A program made the translations under genes and the position numbers. Below, piece by piece: positions 1-15,500 of a stretch of DNA of 64,000 nt; the first letter of the stretch is position 1; the number at the start of each line of letters is the position of its first letter. This DNA is from Branchipolynoe longqiensis (taxonomy: Eukaryota; Annelida; Polychaeta; Phyllodocida; Polynoidae). The notes beneath the pieces are model-generated. The model saw only the letters and a list, made by a program, of their open reading frames with translations. It was not told where the DNA came from and did no database searches. Where the stretch lies: the NCBI GenBank assembly GCA_030323885.1, contig JASIRB010002255.1, forward strand, positions 48,983 through 112,982, written 5' to 3'.

Positions 1-95
1 GCCTCGTCAAACAGTGCCGAGTTCACGTCCTTGCCGCTAAGGTAGCGCTGTGAGGCGCGAGACGTCTTCAACTGCAGGTCAGCCGGGATGTCGAT
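1..95 (-). CDS. RGS22: RGS22-like exon 23, cut by the window edge
   Basis: Acceptor GATTGGTTGCAG, phase 0. It encodes IDIPADLQLKTSRASQRYLS then GKDVNSALFDEA. IDIP follows PPALQ exactly as in vertebrate RGS22. The exon runs off the left edge, so its donor and the rest of the gene are not in the window. Confidence 0.88.
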   Translation of the reverse strand, partial: MDIPADLQLKTSRASQRYLSGKDVNSALFDE

Positions 96-3000
96 CTGCA
101 ACCAATCGAAGGACTCATGTAGGAGACTCAATCCTGCACTTTGTTGAGTACCTATGCTGTACACTATACAGCATAGGCTGCACCCCCACGTTTAATGTTC
201 AGAATGGAGTTCTACTTCCCCATCACCCATGTACAAACCAAATGTGATCAATTCAACGGCTAAAAGACTAGTGTCTCGGCGCTGACTAAATATGTGTTCA
301 GATGAATAAAAATATTTACAAAAAAAAAGATTTTAAAAGATGACGCCATCAATATTTGCAGACGATCCAGCACTCACACTACACAACAGTCGTGGGGGGT
401 GAAAATGGGAAATATTGCGCCTAGAGCAGGATTCAAACTCACCACCTCTTGCATTCCAGGCTAGTATGCTAACCATTACACCGCCTAGGCTCCCTGATGT
501 CATCACCCATTTCAGGCCTACCTGCCTATGTGGCTCCTTGCCTGAGAGGTCAGTGCAGACAACTACACAACTAAGATCTCCGAATAGCAGCGGGTTCGGT
601 TGGGACAGTGCAGATCAGGGTTAATCTGAGATGTAGGGAAAACAAGCTATCCTCAAACACCAATAAAACTGAATAGTAATTCATGACCCTAAACCAAACC
701 CATTGTATTGCATATGGGTGGAAAACCAAATTATACATGTTATCATTATTATGGGTAATTCTCAGTGCGGCAATGAATTGGTAGGGCTACTATATGCTCG
801 TTACAACAGACACTGATGCTGCCACCTGGTGCTATTCATACACATTAATGGTGACAACCGAATTGAACCCAGACCTGTGCCTGCTGCCACCACCTAGCAT
901 TAACTTCTTCCTCCAGGCGCTGACTTCACAACTGCCTCCTGGGTTCAACGGTCAGTCACCGCCTGCACACGAATCCGATCGCCATTTTTGCTAACATCCA
1001 CCCCTCAACTACAAAAAGACACACCGATTAGTAGGGTTGAGTTCCTGAGTATCCCCTTTGAACATTCCTTCTTGCCATTCCTCCATCAACTTGTCTCTAT
1101 GAATAAAAACACTATTATACCACTCCTTGTCTAGTGTGAATCAAGGAAGTAAGTGTATACAAGTACATTTGTATTTTGGAACAGTCATTGACTCTGACTC
1201 AAATGGAAATCAACAAGTTTACAACAGGCTAGACTAACTTAAGCACTGTGCCTAATGTAGGCCTTGAACCCACACCTCTACTATTCGGAGGCCAGCTTCC
1301 TAACCATTGGCCTATCCAGACTCTGATGGAATCAACCTACCAACCTATGTATGTGGCATTTCACCTTGGGAAGGGTCAGTGAATCTCACTACATGATAAA
1401 CAATTTGTAATTATGCATGTTAACGTAACATGGCTAATTCGCAGGGCGGGGACAGGACCCAGCCCGACCGGCATGACCCGACCCCACTCGCCTCCAGGGG
1501 AAAAAGAACACCCATACCCGCGGCATTGCTGGTGCCACATAGCGTCAACGGTGGAACCCCTCCACCCGGTTACAGGAGGAGGACACAGACCTCCCTCCCG
1601 CCAAAAACATGTGACCAGTTCAAATCCAAAATGCCTCCACGCCAGACAACTCCTCCAGGCACCGACCAGACAACTCAAACACCTAACTTCACCCACCCAC
1701 CCACACCTCAAGATGAACATCAACGGGAAGGGTTAAGGGCTCGAATCCAATCCCATATACCATCACTGGGATCGAAAGCCCCAAGCGATGAATGAACCAC
1801 ACACACGGACTAGCACCCAGATATACTCAAAAGCACCTATACCTGACATGTAACAACCTCATAACGAAAAATAAAAAAACCACTGTAATGAACTCCTGTG
1901 TCCGCCTTCGTGAATTAAGAAACATATATGAAAGTTAAAAGAAAGCTGAACTAATTAGTTTGAAAAACAATTCTTTGCTTACAATAAAAGGTTCCAAACT
2001 GCAGTGTCTGGAAAATGGGCTTTGGCTTGTCCTGTTGATTAGTTACAGCAAGCAGTGATGCTACATACAATTCCTTACTACCATAACAGACTATTATTTC
2101 TATCGTTAACAATATTTAGAAGTCAAAATGCAATGTTGGCATCCATCTATCAGCTTGATATATACTGTCAATAACAGACCTACCACATTTTTTTGATGGC
2201 AATCTGCATTTTTCACCTAAAATCCTGTATGAATCTGTGTGAATCTGTACCAAATAATAATTATTCTACCACATAATAATTATTCCACCATAAAAAAACA
2301 TGTGAATACAATTACATAATTTCATTACTCAATCATTATATACAATAAACTACATTACATTCATATACAACATTCATCACCGTGGCTGAACATCAGCTGC
2401 ATGTGTGGCTCCTTTTGCCAGTCTCAGACCGGCCACATTTTTTGGATGGTAATTTGTATTTTTCACCTAGATTCCCGTATGAATGCACACAAGGGAATAA
2501 TGTGGTTACACATTTTTATTTCCATAAATTAAACTAAAAATCCATATCAAAATGGAGTACGGACGTATCACTCAAAATAACCCCGAAATCCATATTGGAT
2601 ACGAGTAACCCGTATCATGTGGCAGGTCTGCAATAAACACCTAAAGTGAGATTTTTTTAACGATTTCTGAAAATTGATGAATTATAGCATTTTGAAATGT
2701 GAAACAAGAATGGAACCTACCTGCAAGGCGGGTGGGGTGCAGGATTCGAGGTAGAAGTCAACAATCGACTGCAGTTTGCGCTTCAGTAACTCCTCATCAG
2801 CATGTTGGTGGCTGGCATCCTGCAAAGCAGCATTGGCTGATTGATAGACTGAGGCTTCATGGTTTGGTTGTGCTTACCCACTCGGATACTAGACAACCAT
2901 CACCGGGACCCGATATCCCAGTTAGTCACACACTGTCCGGGTGTTAACGTAAACAAGACGGAGTGACCGAATGAGTCGAGCGCCCGCTTTCCGTGTGGCA

Positions 3001-6000
3001 GGTAGTGGGATTCCAACCCATAAGCAACACACTACCACTACAACTACCATTACTGCCACTGCTACGGCTATCATCACTGCCAGTGCTACAGGCACCATTA
3101 CTACCACTGCTATAACCATACTGCTACAGCCACCATTACTACCACTGCTATAACCATTACTACCATTGCTACCACTACCATTACTGCCACCGCTATAGCC
3201 ATTACTGCTATTGCTACTGCTACTATTACTACCACTGCTACTACAACCACCATTACTGCCACTGCTACAGCCACTATTACTACCATTGCTACAGCTACCA
3301 TTACTGCCACTGCTATAGCCAGTACTGCCATTCTTACCACTACTATTACTACCACTGCTACTACAACCACCATTACTACCACTGCTACATCCACCATTAC
3401 CACCACTGCTACAACCACCATTACTGCCACTCCTACACCCACTATTACTGCCACTCCTCCAGCCAACATTACTGCCATTGCTACAACCACCATTACTGCC
3501 ACTGCTACAGCCACTATTACTACCATTGCTACAGCTACCATTACTGCTACTCCTACAGGCACTATTACTACCACTCCTACAACCACCATTACCGCCACTG
3601 CAACAACCACTATTACTGCCACTGCTACTGCTACCATTGCTACAGCCACCTTTACTGCCACTGCTACTATTACGGTCACTACCATTACAGCCACTGTTAA
3701 CGCTACCATTATTGCCTCTGCTCCAGCCACTATTACTACCACTACTACTACCACTGCCTCTGCTATGACCACTACCCTCAGGGGCTTAGCTCTGCTCCAG
3801 CCACTATTACTTCCACTACTACTACCACTGCCTCTGCTATGACCACTACCCTCAGGGGCTTAGCTCTGCTCCAGCCACTATTACTTCCACTACTACTACC
3901 ACTGCCTCTGCTATGACCACTACCCTCAGGGGCTTAGCTCTGCTCCAGCCACTATTACTTCCACTACTACTACCACTGCCTCTGCTATGACCACTACCCT
4001 CAGGGGCTTAGCTCTGCTCCGGCCACTATTACTTCCACTACTACTACCACTGCCTCTGCTATGACCACTACCCTCAGGGGCTTAGCTCTGCTCCGGCCAC
4101 TATTACTTCCACTACTACTACCACTGCCTCTGCTATGACCACTACCCTCAGGGGCTTAGCTCTGCTCCGGCCACTATTACTTCCACTACTACTACCACTG
4201 CCTCTGCTATGACCACTACCCTCAGGGGCTTAGCTCTGCTCCAGCCACTATTAGTTCCACTACTACTACCACTGCCTCTGCTATGACCACTACCCTCAGG
4301 GGCTTAGCTCTGCTCCGGCCACTATTCCTACCACTACTACTACCACTGCCTCTGCTATGACCACTACCCTCAGGGGCTTAGCTACATTATCACACTGTAA
4401 GCACATGCAAACATATTCTCTCAGAGTCACATTTTGTCCATACAAAATCTTTTATAATAAGCACTTTATATTTTGTGCTTATAATTTATTTATTTCCAGT
4501 AAGCGCGTACACACAATGTTGTGCTCGAAATTTCTAAATTTCTGGCTACGCCCATGACCATGACCATGCTACCTATCAATTATCACTACCAACGCTGATC
4601 CACAACTGCGGCTACCGTCAAATGCTATCGGCAGCAACAATGCCCAGATACAGACACGTCAGCGTGCTCACCTTGAACTTCTGTACTTCACAGTAGAAGA
4701 AGAGGTCCTTGTCGATGAGCGGGAAGCCGTCTTCCTGGCCGTGAGTCATGAGGTACTTGTAGAAGTACAACATCTGCATGTTGAACTTTCCTGTGGCCGC
4801 GTTGTTCAGTGAGACCAGGAATTCCATCTTGTCCTCGCGGGTTGGCTGGGCACGGCCGTCCGGCTGGGAGAAGTAGTATATGGAGCGGGGAATGTCACGC
4901 GGGGAAAAGGGAAAAAGAAGTGCCGGAAATGGCGCTTTGCAACGGGTACAGGAGAATATTAGCATATATTTTATATATTTTAATATATCTATCCGAGTAG
5001 CTTATTATATATTTTTTGTAATGTCTATGTTATATACATAATCCATTTTAAATCAATTTTGCATATAATATAGTATATATTAATATATATTATATATTAT
5101 GTTAGACATATATATATATGTACGCTATCTATTGAATGCATTATGGCCCTGTCACACTTCGATGTAACACGGCAGCATAAGCCGACGTAAGTGAAATTTG
5201 GCCATTACATCGAGATACATCGAGATACGTTACTCATTCGTTAAGCCTACGTCGAGGTACATCGAGGTACGTCGAGGTACGTCGAGTTACGGTGACACAC
5301 GTTAAGGTTTTGGACATACCCAAAACTTTTGATGTAGCTCGACGTAAGACAACGTCTGGCTTATATGTTAGCATATGCTATGTATACGTTAGACATATGT
5401 CGAGTATGCTAGTATTATGTTACACTATGTTATACATACGTTGAACTACGTCAGGCGTAAGTCAAGCCTGCAGAAACGTACAGTCCACGTAATGATAACG
5501 TATTGAAAACATATTGAAAACGTATTGAAAACGTACACATAGCGTACGTCTAACATATGTCTAACATACGTTTCCCGTTTCTCCACTGTGTTTTGAGGTA
5601 TTTAACATAGAAATGTGTACTTCTGGCAATCAAATAACATATATAATGTTCACCGCCGTTCTGCAAGCGTTCCATGTGCGTTTTTTTAATGTTCTCATGC
5701 TTTACAACTACGTTGGATCGACGTTTCACCTAGGTCCACTACGTTGCACTGACGTCCAACTTCGCCCTGAAACGCCGAGAATTTCTACGTATCTCGACGT
5801 AAATAAGTGATTTCTACTTTCCCCACTCGCTGGCCTGTTACGTCATAGTGTGACAGGGGTATTATATACAATATTATCTATATAATTTATCAAATATATT
5901 ACAAATATATTATATACTTAATTATATATTATATGTACTATATTATATATATAATATATATATAATTCTGGAATCATGCCATGTAATACATATTCACCAA

Positions 6001-6505
6001 CACAGTTCCATCTGAATTCTCTATTTATATAACCAAATATATGTCCTGAGAGGTAGGGAGGGACACGCTAGTGGGGGTTGGGGTTGGGGCGTTGGGAGTG
6101 AGGTTGTTATATTTACTACAGATGGCATGTTCAGGGAGCAGCTAGTAGTGGGTGAGGGACAGGAGTACATGTACACATAATACACACATATATGCACAGA
6201 CATATGTCCACATATATGCATGCATGCATTCAGTTACACGTATATAAATATATATGTATATATGTAATTTCAAATTTGAAATACTAAACCTTGGTAAGGT
6301 TGCCAACCTAGATTAGGATTTTACATATGCGCTATGTTTAAATAATTAACTATGGTCGAGTTAAAAATATGCATGGACCTCAGCGAGTCACACGCACACG
6401 CCAAGCCCGCCAAGCCCGGAACGCTCTATGTGGGATCGGGTTATGATCATCTCTCAATGTGCTATAATTAGCCAGGAGGCCGAGAACGAGGTGAAATATA
6501 TATAT

Positions 6506-6552
<47 letters not shown>

Positions 6553-9500
6553 TATAATATAGTCTCGTGATCCTGCCATGGTACATCAGGTGGAGGCGAG
6601 GCCACAGGTGGCGCCACTGGTACAGTGTTGGGTCTTATGGAGTGTAACAATAATAATAATAATTCCCTTATGTATCTTCATACTTGCATAATGTGTTATA
6701 CATCACACACATAATATATTTATATAATATATATAAAATATATATATAATATATATACAATATATATATAATATATATATCATATATATATATTATATAT
6801 AGTGAACCATTCTGCCTGTTAGCATGGTTACTAATTAACTTACTACTAAAACAAAATTCAAAAGATTGGACTAGTGCTACCCAGCGGTATATGTTTATAT
6901 GAAATAAATAGCCTAAAACAAAGAAAGTATACATCCAATGTACTATGACTATATCATAATGCAGTTTCCTCTACCGACTATGCAGAGAACAGGAAACCTC
7001 TAATTGTAGCACTATATTTAGGACCCAATCCATGCAATCAAAAAGATCTTAAATTAATCAAGTTAAACTCACAGGACATATAGGGGGGTGTAGGAAAGGG
7101 GGTGGGGGTGAGGGGTGCTTCACACACCATGAAAACCGTGGGAAGGCATACACTAGCTACACATGCCATGATCTATTTTGACCTTCTTCATCCTTCGCAG
7201 CTGCAGCATCCGGGTAAACAGCGCCATCTTGTGGGAATAGCAAAAATCCAAGTGAGTGACATTAGCAGGGTTCGCCTTCTGTATTACTTCTCTGAGACAC
7301 CGCTAGGCGTCACGCAAGAGGAGAGATGCAGCTGGGTTTGTTTGTTTGTTCTTTTATGTTCTAGCAACATCAGGATGGGTACCGACTTATATTTATAAAA
7401 GTGCGCACTCATGCCGACTTTGTAGTGCTGCTCGACTGGGAGTCCAGGTCCTGCACAGTCATATTATTCTGATACTGTGCTAACCAGTCCTTGTCATATC
7501 CTATTACTGGGCGCAGTGGGCGAATCGGTAAAGCGCAGGCTTCCAGTGCAGGAGATCAGGAGTTCAATTCCCAGTCCAGTTAAACCGATGACTTACAAAA
7601 TTTATACTTGTCACTTCCTTGCTTGGCGCTTGGCATTACTAGATTAGGACAAGGACTGGTTAGGTCAGTGTCAGGGTAATGTGACTGAGTGAGATATCGG
7701 GTCATGGTGCTGGCGGCCTGGTCTCTCAGAGGGGAAGCACTATAAAATCGCCATGAGTGCGCACTGTCACAAGTCAGTACCTCTCCTGATATGACCTTAG
7801 ATGTTGCCAGGACGTAAAAATCCAACAATCAACCTATTAATGCCGAGCACCAGGCTAGGTAGCGACAAGTATCAATTTTAATATATCACTGGTTTGACTC
7901 AGCTGGGATTCAAACTCCCGACCCTCCGCACTGGAAGCCTGCGCTCTACCGATTCGGTCACCGCGTCTGGTCGAGACGCAGCTGGGAGGTACATACAATC
8001 TCCGGAACCAATCACAAGCCACCACAGCTATCTTACTCACCCACTCACTCCATAACCAGTAACCATAGAGATATATATGAGTGTGGCGGGGGGGGGGGGG
8101 GCCGACTCCGGCGAAATCCCCTATTATCGCACACGCAGTTCCCTCACCGGATTACAGGGCCAGTATTAGTTTCCCATACCAATGGACTGGACTGTGTGTT
8201 TGGAGAAAATGGTCGAATACGTCATGAAAACTGTAACAAGCTTCTCTATGTAGAGCAATACAAGTTCTTGTTGACACACTTGACACTTTAACAATAAATT
8301 TCGATCTAGATCGAGATATTTCTAGAATACACTTCTGCATAGTGAGTTTAGTGAGGTGAAAATCAGGCTTGACACATTTGGCATTTCAAAACGAAATCTA
8401 AGTCTATACCTAGATAATTCTTACAATAGACCTTTGCACAGTGAGTTGAAAGTCACATTGGGGAATGTTTGCTGAAGGAACAGACAGGCGCAATAGTCGA
8501 GAATGAAGATGTATACCTATTTAAACCAGAGTGGCACAGAAATAGCTTAGCGGTAAAGGGGCTGTCACATTAGGGTTTTTTGCGGGAGCGTATGGCGGCG
8601 TAAGCGCGTTACGTCATATACGTCGGCATACGCCGTATACGCTACTCATACACTACTCATACGCTACTCATACGCCGCCAGATGCCGGCGTATGTGAAGC
8701 ATATGAGGCATACGCCGCCATACGCTTTCATAAATCCGTCCGTCCAAATTTTTGTGTGCATGCTCAAAAAAACTTGACCTATGAGGGGGTATGGCCCATA
8801 CTGTCAAAAAATGTCACAGCACGCTCCCATACGCTCCTCATACGCTCCTCGTACGCTCCTCATAGGTTCCACATACGCTCAAAACCACCCGAAAGGTCAC
8901 CAAATGTCATCATAGGCTGGCACGCGCAGGACCTACGTAGGTTTTCAATACGCTCCCGCCATACGCCGTAATGTGACAGGGCCTTTAGGTTAACTTTTGT
9001 GCAACTCGGTGACAATTAATGGGATCAAAAAGGGAAATCTCGTTGCTTTCAAATGACGTAATTGGATAATGTAAATGACTTGCCCACATACATAGAGCAG
9101 TTTGGGTCATTCATTGACCTAGATAGATAGCATTACCGTGGTGTTATTATATGACCTAGTTAAAATAGCACAACATTATGGTGTATAGCCTGAACCCTGA
9201 TCTTTGTTTACCTAGAGGTCGCCACTGTAGCCATTTCAAAGGCAAGGCAAAGAAGTGCATGAGTTTTCTCCTATTATCACCCACTTTCACTAGCGGAAAT
9301 CAAAACAATGTTATTAGAAAAATGAACTGTTAAGTACTATCTTTAAGCATTGCATACACAGAGAAAGACATTTATAATGCAACATATATTATGTGGGTGC
9401 TGCAAATATGTCAATGAATTATTCTGGATTCTGATTTCATTGAGAATATATTGTGAAAGTGAAATTTAACTGGATGATCTGACTCCAAATTGAATAATCA

Positions 9501-12500
9501 GATTTTTTTTTTTTAACCAAAAAACCCAACCACTTCATTTCACATACAGCATAATCTTGTACTGCAAGCTGGGAGGGCCAGGGAACAAACAACTAATGGT
9601 CATTCATCCTCTCACACTCAGCCCGGCTTTGGGTTCTGGGAATCCCACTCCCGGCTGTTTGAGACTAGACTGAGAGGTGAGTGGTGAGTTGAGTCTCATT
9701 AAACCACAAACATGTAGTAAGGTCACTGCATGATGGCTTCCCCAAGGGGTGATCGATCTTCCAGCCGAGCAATCAATTGTGTGCAGAGTGAGGTGTCGGC
9801 GTCAGTGGGCGTTGGGTGTGTTGAGTGGGGAGCGGCGAACTGGTGTGGATGTGTGTGTGGGTGTGTGGGTGTGTGAGGGTGTGTGGGTGTAAAAGCGGGT
9901 ATGAGTGATGGATATAGGTATACATTTGTCGTGCGTGTGTGGGGTGTGTGGGGGTGATGGGTGTGGGGGTGTGGGTGGGTGGGATATAACTATACATTTG
10001 TGGTGCGTGTGTAGGGGGGCGTGATGTGGGTGGGGTGGGGTGGGGGGGGTACAACATTCATTAGCCTCTGATTGCATTTCTTTGATGTCAACTTAATATG
10101 ATCACGTGACCAATTAGATCAACTTGTTGTGCGGTATTTTTTCGCACAAAACCCCAAATAAGCCACCAGTGTGACCTGTCCATCCGCACATAAAAGAGTG
10201 CAGCTGCTGCAAAATTCAGGGCGTGCCCAAAGAAAATTGCAGTAACACACAATGGCGGCTTCCATTCTGGAGACAGGGTCACTGATGGTCGGTGCAAGGG
10301 TTCGACGAGTGTGCGTGCGCTGTATGTATGTAAGGAAGTAGAGCTGGTTACCTGCGGTGTGTCATTAGAGGTCACCGGTCGGGTCGAAGTGCCGGCGGGG
10401 GGCGGGAAGGGAGATGGGACGGAGGAGGCGGAGGGGGAGGCGGGGGAGGCGGGGGAGGCGCGGGAGGCGGAGGAGGCGGAGGAGGCGGGTTTGGATGGAG
10501 ACTGGGCGGGAAACGCCTGGCGAACGGGCATCGGCGGCACGTGGGACCGGCGGTGGGCCACGCCGGCAGAGGGCGCGCCGACAGGACCCGGTGACTGTGG
10601 CGCCACCTCGGGGTTCGCACGGGAAGCGTCGGCGGCGGTGCGGGAGACTGAGGAGACGGAGAGGCAGGTGTGGGGGCGAGACTTGCTGGGCCGCCGCTTG
10701 TTGAGGGATGACACGGTGTGGCCGGTGGCCTGACGGGCCGTGCGCGCCCGGACACGGCGAGACGACGCCGTCCCCGCTGTCGGGCAGCGGGGGAAGCCGT
10801 CGGGCAGCTGAAGGCAGAGCGGAGGCGGCACCGTGTCCCACACCCACCCGACCCCAGGCGGCAGGTGCACGGGGCCCAGCCCCGGGAGGCACACGGCGCC
10901 GTCCCGGAACGACAGGCGGGCGTACTCGTGCACGAGTTGCGCCAGGGTCGCCTCCCCGACTATGCCCCGCACGCACCCGGGCACGCCCAGCTCACTCACG
11001 ACGGACCCGGGGTCGGTGAGCAGCCCCAGCACAAGGTCAGGGTCGCCGCGTTCCGCCAGATGGCAAGTGAGCGCCGTCAGGGCCTCCACCAGCAACGCCG
11101 GGTCGGCGGGGGGCAGGGTCTTGGGGGACGGGGCCTGGGGGGTCGGGGGCGACGGCGGACGGGACGGGCTACTGACGGTGAGGCGCCGGGACATAGGGCG
11201 CCGGGAAACCGGGTGGTGTGGACGGGGCGACCGGGGCGACCGGGGTGGTCGCTGCCGGCTGCTGGCTGGGGCACCACCGGACACCACCGAGGACTCCGGC
11301 CGGGGAGAGGGTGGGAGGGGTGGGGTCGCTGTGACGTCACGGTCTGACGTCATGATGTGGAATAGGGTGTCAAAAAGCGCAGGGGACATGGCGGAGGCGA
11401 TCCACATCTGGTTGACGGTGTGTGACTGTGTGTCGGGGGGCATTAGGAGGAAGGACAGAGCTCAGACACACTTGATTCACGCAGACTGAATACTTGATGC
11501 TGGGGTTAATTACAGAGCATACAACGCTAGCTTATTACAGAGTTAACTAGCAAGAGACGAGGGTGTGGAGTAACACAGTGAAACCACACCACCATGCTGA
11601 AACGGGCGCCAGTGTTAAGTCATCCCGATGTGCAAGTTGAGAGCATTCTCTTTAAACATGTTAGTAATTAGTGCTTACTTTTTTGGGGGTAATGCTTATC
11701 GATTGAGGATTTTCGATATATTTATATATATATATATATAATATATATATTATACATAATATACATAATATATATAATATATATATATATATAATATACA
11801 TATAATATATAATATATATAATAGATATAATATATATAATATAGATATAATATAGATATAATATATAAATATATAATGAGTTGACTTTTAATTAACCACA
11901 AACATGTAGTATCGTGGGCTTCCTGAGGGGTGATTTTCCAGCCGAACAACCAATGTTACATTAAGTTAAAGTTCATATATATAATATATATGGTATATAA
12001 TATACATAACATATATATTAATTGTTAATTTACACATAATTTACTAGGGTAATCAACTGGAGTTAAATCAATATTAACCTGAATATTTACAATACACAGG
12101 TCATTATGCTAAATAGGGCAATTAAACGCCAAAATTTTGTGTGACCAGATCTCTTTGAAAAGAAAATTGACCATACAAAAGTAAACAAAAGAAGAAATAA
12201 TTTTGTTAGCAAACACAGAGAAGGATTAGGTCAGTAAAGTCTGGTGGGGATGCAGAATAAGTCTGGGTGGTGTACGCACCTTTCCCTGTCCCTTGCCCTT
12301 CTTCTTCCAGCCTGTGAGGAGGTTCGGGTCATTGTCAGCTCTCATTGCCAGTTCTGCCTTGGACATGTTCGCCAACGACTTGCTGTCAATGCCCAGTTCA
12401 TCAGCTTGCGACTGACGAGTAGAAAAAGCAGGTGTAAATATTTACTGGTAGAATGAAAACAAGAAACACAAGATGAAGCTACCGAACTGAAACTGGAGAT

Positions 12501-15500
12501 ATTATTCCCGGAATAGCAAGAAGTGTAGGTTAAAATCATGCTCTAGATGCAATATATCCCATATTCATCACTCTTTATTGTTAATTTAACAATTTTCATT
12601 TTAAATATAATTACAACCCCAGTTCATGTTAAGGCCTTATATATAGTAAAACCTCTCTAAACTGACTGACCATTGGACCGACTTTAAATGGTCCATTTAG
12701 TGAGGTGGTCGATTTAGGGAGTTTAAAACATATCGTTACAAGGGTATTGAATGGGTGACTGTTTGGGACCCAAATAAAGCGATTGATATAGGGGAGTGGT
12801 CGATCTGTGGAGGTGGTCGGTTAGAGAGGTTTTACTGTAATGTGATTCATACCTCCCAGAACTTCTTGAAAGCATCTTCTAATGTCGGCAAGATATGTGA
12901 CTGGACGTCCTTCAGGGTCCCAGTCCTAGGCCTGTCTTTTTCCTTCTTCAATCTTTCGTAGATTTTCTCGTTCATCGCTACCCGCTTTCGGGCTACTTGT
13001 TCAAAGTAGGTTCTGGTGTCAGGAAGAAAGGAACAGTCCACATACAGGCGAGCTGTTCAGATGTGATACATATAATTATACCTATCCTGTTCTGTTTATA
13101 TATTTAGGCCTGTCTATATATTATGACCTGTCATAATTATAGGGGTCATGCGGCGAGGACTGACTATACCAATACTGACTCCAAAATTTGTTGAGTCTTT
13201 TCTTCAGTGCATTTAGTGATGGAGCTTCGACTATGTCGGGTGGAAGCCTATTCCATGTGTTTGCCGCTCTATCAAGGCTCTATCTTGTGATGGCTCACAA
13301 GGAAAAACGGAACGCATACAGTTAGATGCAGGTAAGTGCGTGGTGAGTCAATGGAAGGATACTTCCCTCACAAAAAGATAAATGAATTTTATTCGTATGG
13401 ATGTCAATTCTCAGTGCCATAACACTGGTCTTTCGGCCATGAGTGTTACAGATATTTACATAAAGTTATACATGATTTTTCAAGAATAATTTAAATACAC
13501 ATGATACAATAAGTTGGATGGTTGTTGGAGTTTTACGTCCTTGCAACATCTAAGGTCATATCAGGACAGCATAAAATAAGTAAAAGGGTATGATGTACAG
13601 TATTTTCGGATTAGCAAGGTTGTGAAGTTTTTTAGGACATGGTTAGTTGGTTGGAGGTAGACAAGAAGTATATCCCTGTCAGTTCAATAGGAATATTTCA
13701 TGGTGGTTAGTTATGTGAGTTTGTTAGTTGCAGTTGTCTGTTTTAGTGTTGTTAGTCACGTGCCAGTAATACGAGTCCTGCTAGTAGAATGCGGTTGTTA
13801 GTAACAGATTGGACCAGCTGTGGCCTGTGAAGCAGTCGGACCGACCCAGGCACTTAGTGCATTTGGTTTTTAAATACATTAAAACCTCTCTAAATCGACT
13901 GACCATGGGACTGACTTTGGATGGTCCATTTGGGAATGTGGTCGGTTATGAGTTTTTTTATTGTTACAATGGTATTGTATGGGCGATCGTTTGGGACCCA
14001 AATAAAGCGATCGACATAGGGGAGTGGTCGATCTGTGGAGGTGGTCAGTTAGAGAGGTTTTACTGTATCCTATATTTACACATCAGTACTTAGCTCCCGA
14101 TCCTCCGCCATCAGTACATTCGGGAGCGCCTGGGGACCTGGTTGGGAAGTGCGAGGAGGGAGGGAGGAACCCGGAAGTGACGTGGTGCCTATTGCTGGCT
14201 CTTCCGCTATTCCGGAAACAGGTGGCCTAGAATTTCAGACCGGTGTAGATTCGCATGCCACTCACTTGTTGATAAAGTTGGCGTTAGTGTCGCGCTTGGC
14301 CTTGCCACTCTTCTCTGATGAGATAGTGTAGTAGGCCTCAATGTCCATGTACAGGTTCACCACGTTCAGCAGGTCGCGACTCTCATTATCACTTATGAAC
14401 TTCTTGAACAAGGAAACGACACTGGAAAAGAAAGCATGGCGGAATGACTCAACAACTTTTCGATTCGATTCAATTAATAGTTGGGGTTTGGTTAGATCAT
14501 ATCAGGCTGTGTAGCAGCTTGTAACAGTGTGTGCGCATGGTGGATTTATAGCGCTTCTCCACTGGGACACCATTCTGTTTGGCACCATGACCTGACATCT
14601 CCCAACGCAGGATAATTATCCTACCATTCAGCCCACTAAAGCTTGTTCAAGCTTAGTAATACCGAGTGCGCAAGGCAAAGTTAATGACGGGAGCTAATTT
14701 TGTAAGTATTCACTTTGACTCAGTCCGGGATCGATAACATGACATAGGGATGACAAAACCCAAGACCTGCCAGATACAAGGTGGGTAGTCCATCCACGCC
14801 ACCATATTGTCTGATCTTTTTCACCAATAAGCACGGTTGTAAAGTCAGCATACCCATCCCCTGTTATAACCTAACCTCAGCTATTTCTCGGACACAACAC
14901 CCAAATGGTTGGTTGGTTGTTGGAGTTTTATGTCCTGGCAACTTCTAAGGTCATATCAGGATGGATATCGACTTGTGACAGTGTGCACTCATGGTGACTT
15001 TATAGTGCTGCCCCAGTGGGAAATCAGGCTGCCAGCACCATGACCCGATATCCCACTCGATCACATTATTCTGACACTGATCTAACCAGTCCTTTCCCTA
15101 TCCTATTCATGCTGAGCGCCAGGCTAGGAAGCGACAAGTACTTGACCGGGAACCAAACTCCCAATCTCTGCTATGAGAGGCCGTGCTTCACCGATTCGGC
15201 CACCACGCTCGCAACACCCAAAGCGCTTGGTGAAACGAGTTGTTCTATGTTCAGATGGCGCTTCTAACTGCTCACCCCTTATTAGTGACCGAGCTGAGGA
15301 AGTCGGTCTGCTTTTCCTCTGGGGAAGCTTCCTCTTCGGGTGGAACCTGCTGCTCTTCCTCCTCTTCCTTTCCCTCCGATTCCCCCTCCTCGCCTTTCTC
15401 GGACTCTCGCTTGGGCTGGTGAAGAGAATGGGAAGCTACTTAGAACAAACACCAGGTTCGTCCGCTAAGGCCATAATCGATTAATCACCTCAGATCATCC

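Larger units (their letters stand above)
96..2720. other. intron 22, otherwise featureless
   Basis: Apart from the repeats listed, 1430-1740 is a C-rich stretch with several overlapping open frames that show no protein-like pattern; the rest is AT-rich with nothing recognisable. Confidence 0.6.

Noticed and set aside
1376..1795. Overlapping frames in a C-rich stretch
   Set aside because: Three frames are open at once because of base composition; no family pattern or splice context fits.
3110..3772. 220-codon Val/Ala-rich frame and its plus-strand Leu/Pro shadow
   Set aside because: Translation of a degenerate triplet tract; no protein-like complexity.
6380..6934. Tyr/Ile-rich frames over TA repeats
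   Set aside because: Products of (TA)n microsatellites.
7509..7580. Possible tRNA genes (many tRNA-like segments with A and B boxes)
   Set aside because: Each is the head of a SINE followed by the family body; none folds as an isolated, intact tRNA by inspection.
10414..11489. Several other long frames in the GC-rich block, on both strands
   Set aside because: Their composition is Arg/Gly/Pro-rich out-of-frame reading. Only one minus-strand frame has fitting splice borders and a globular-looking part.
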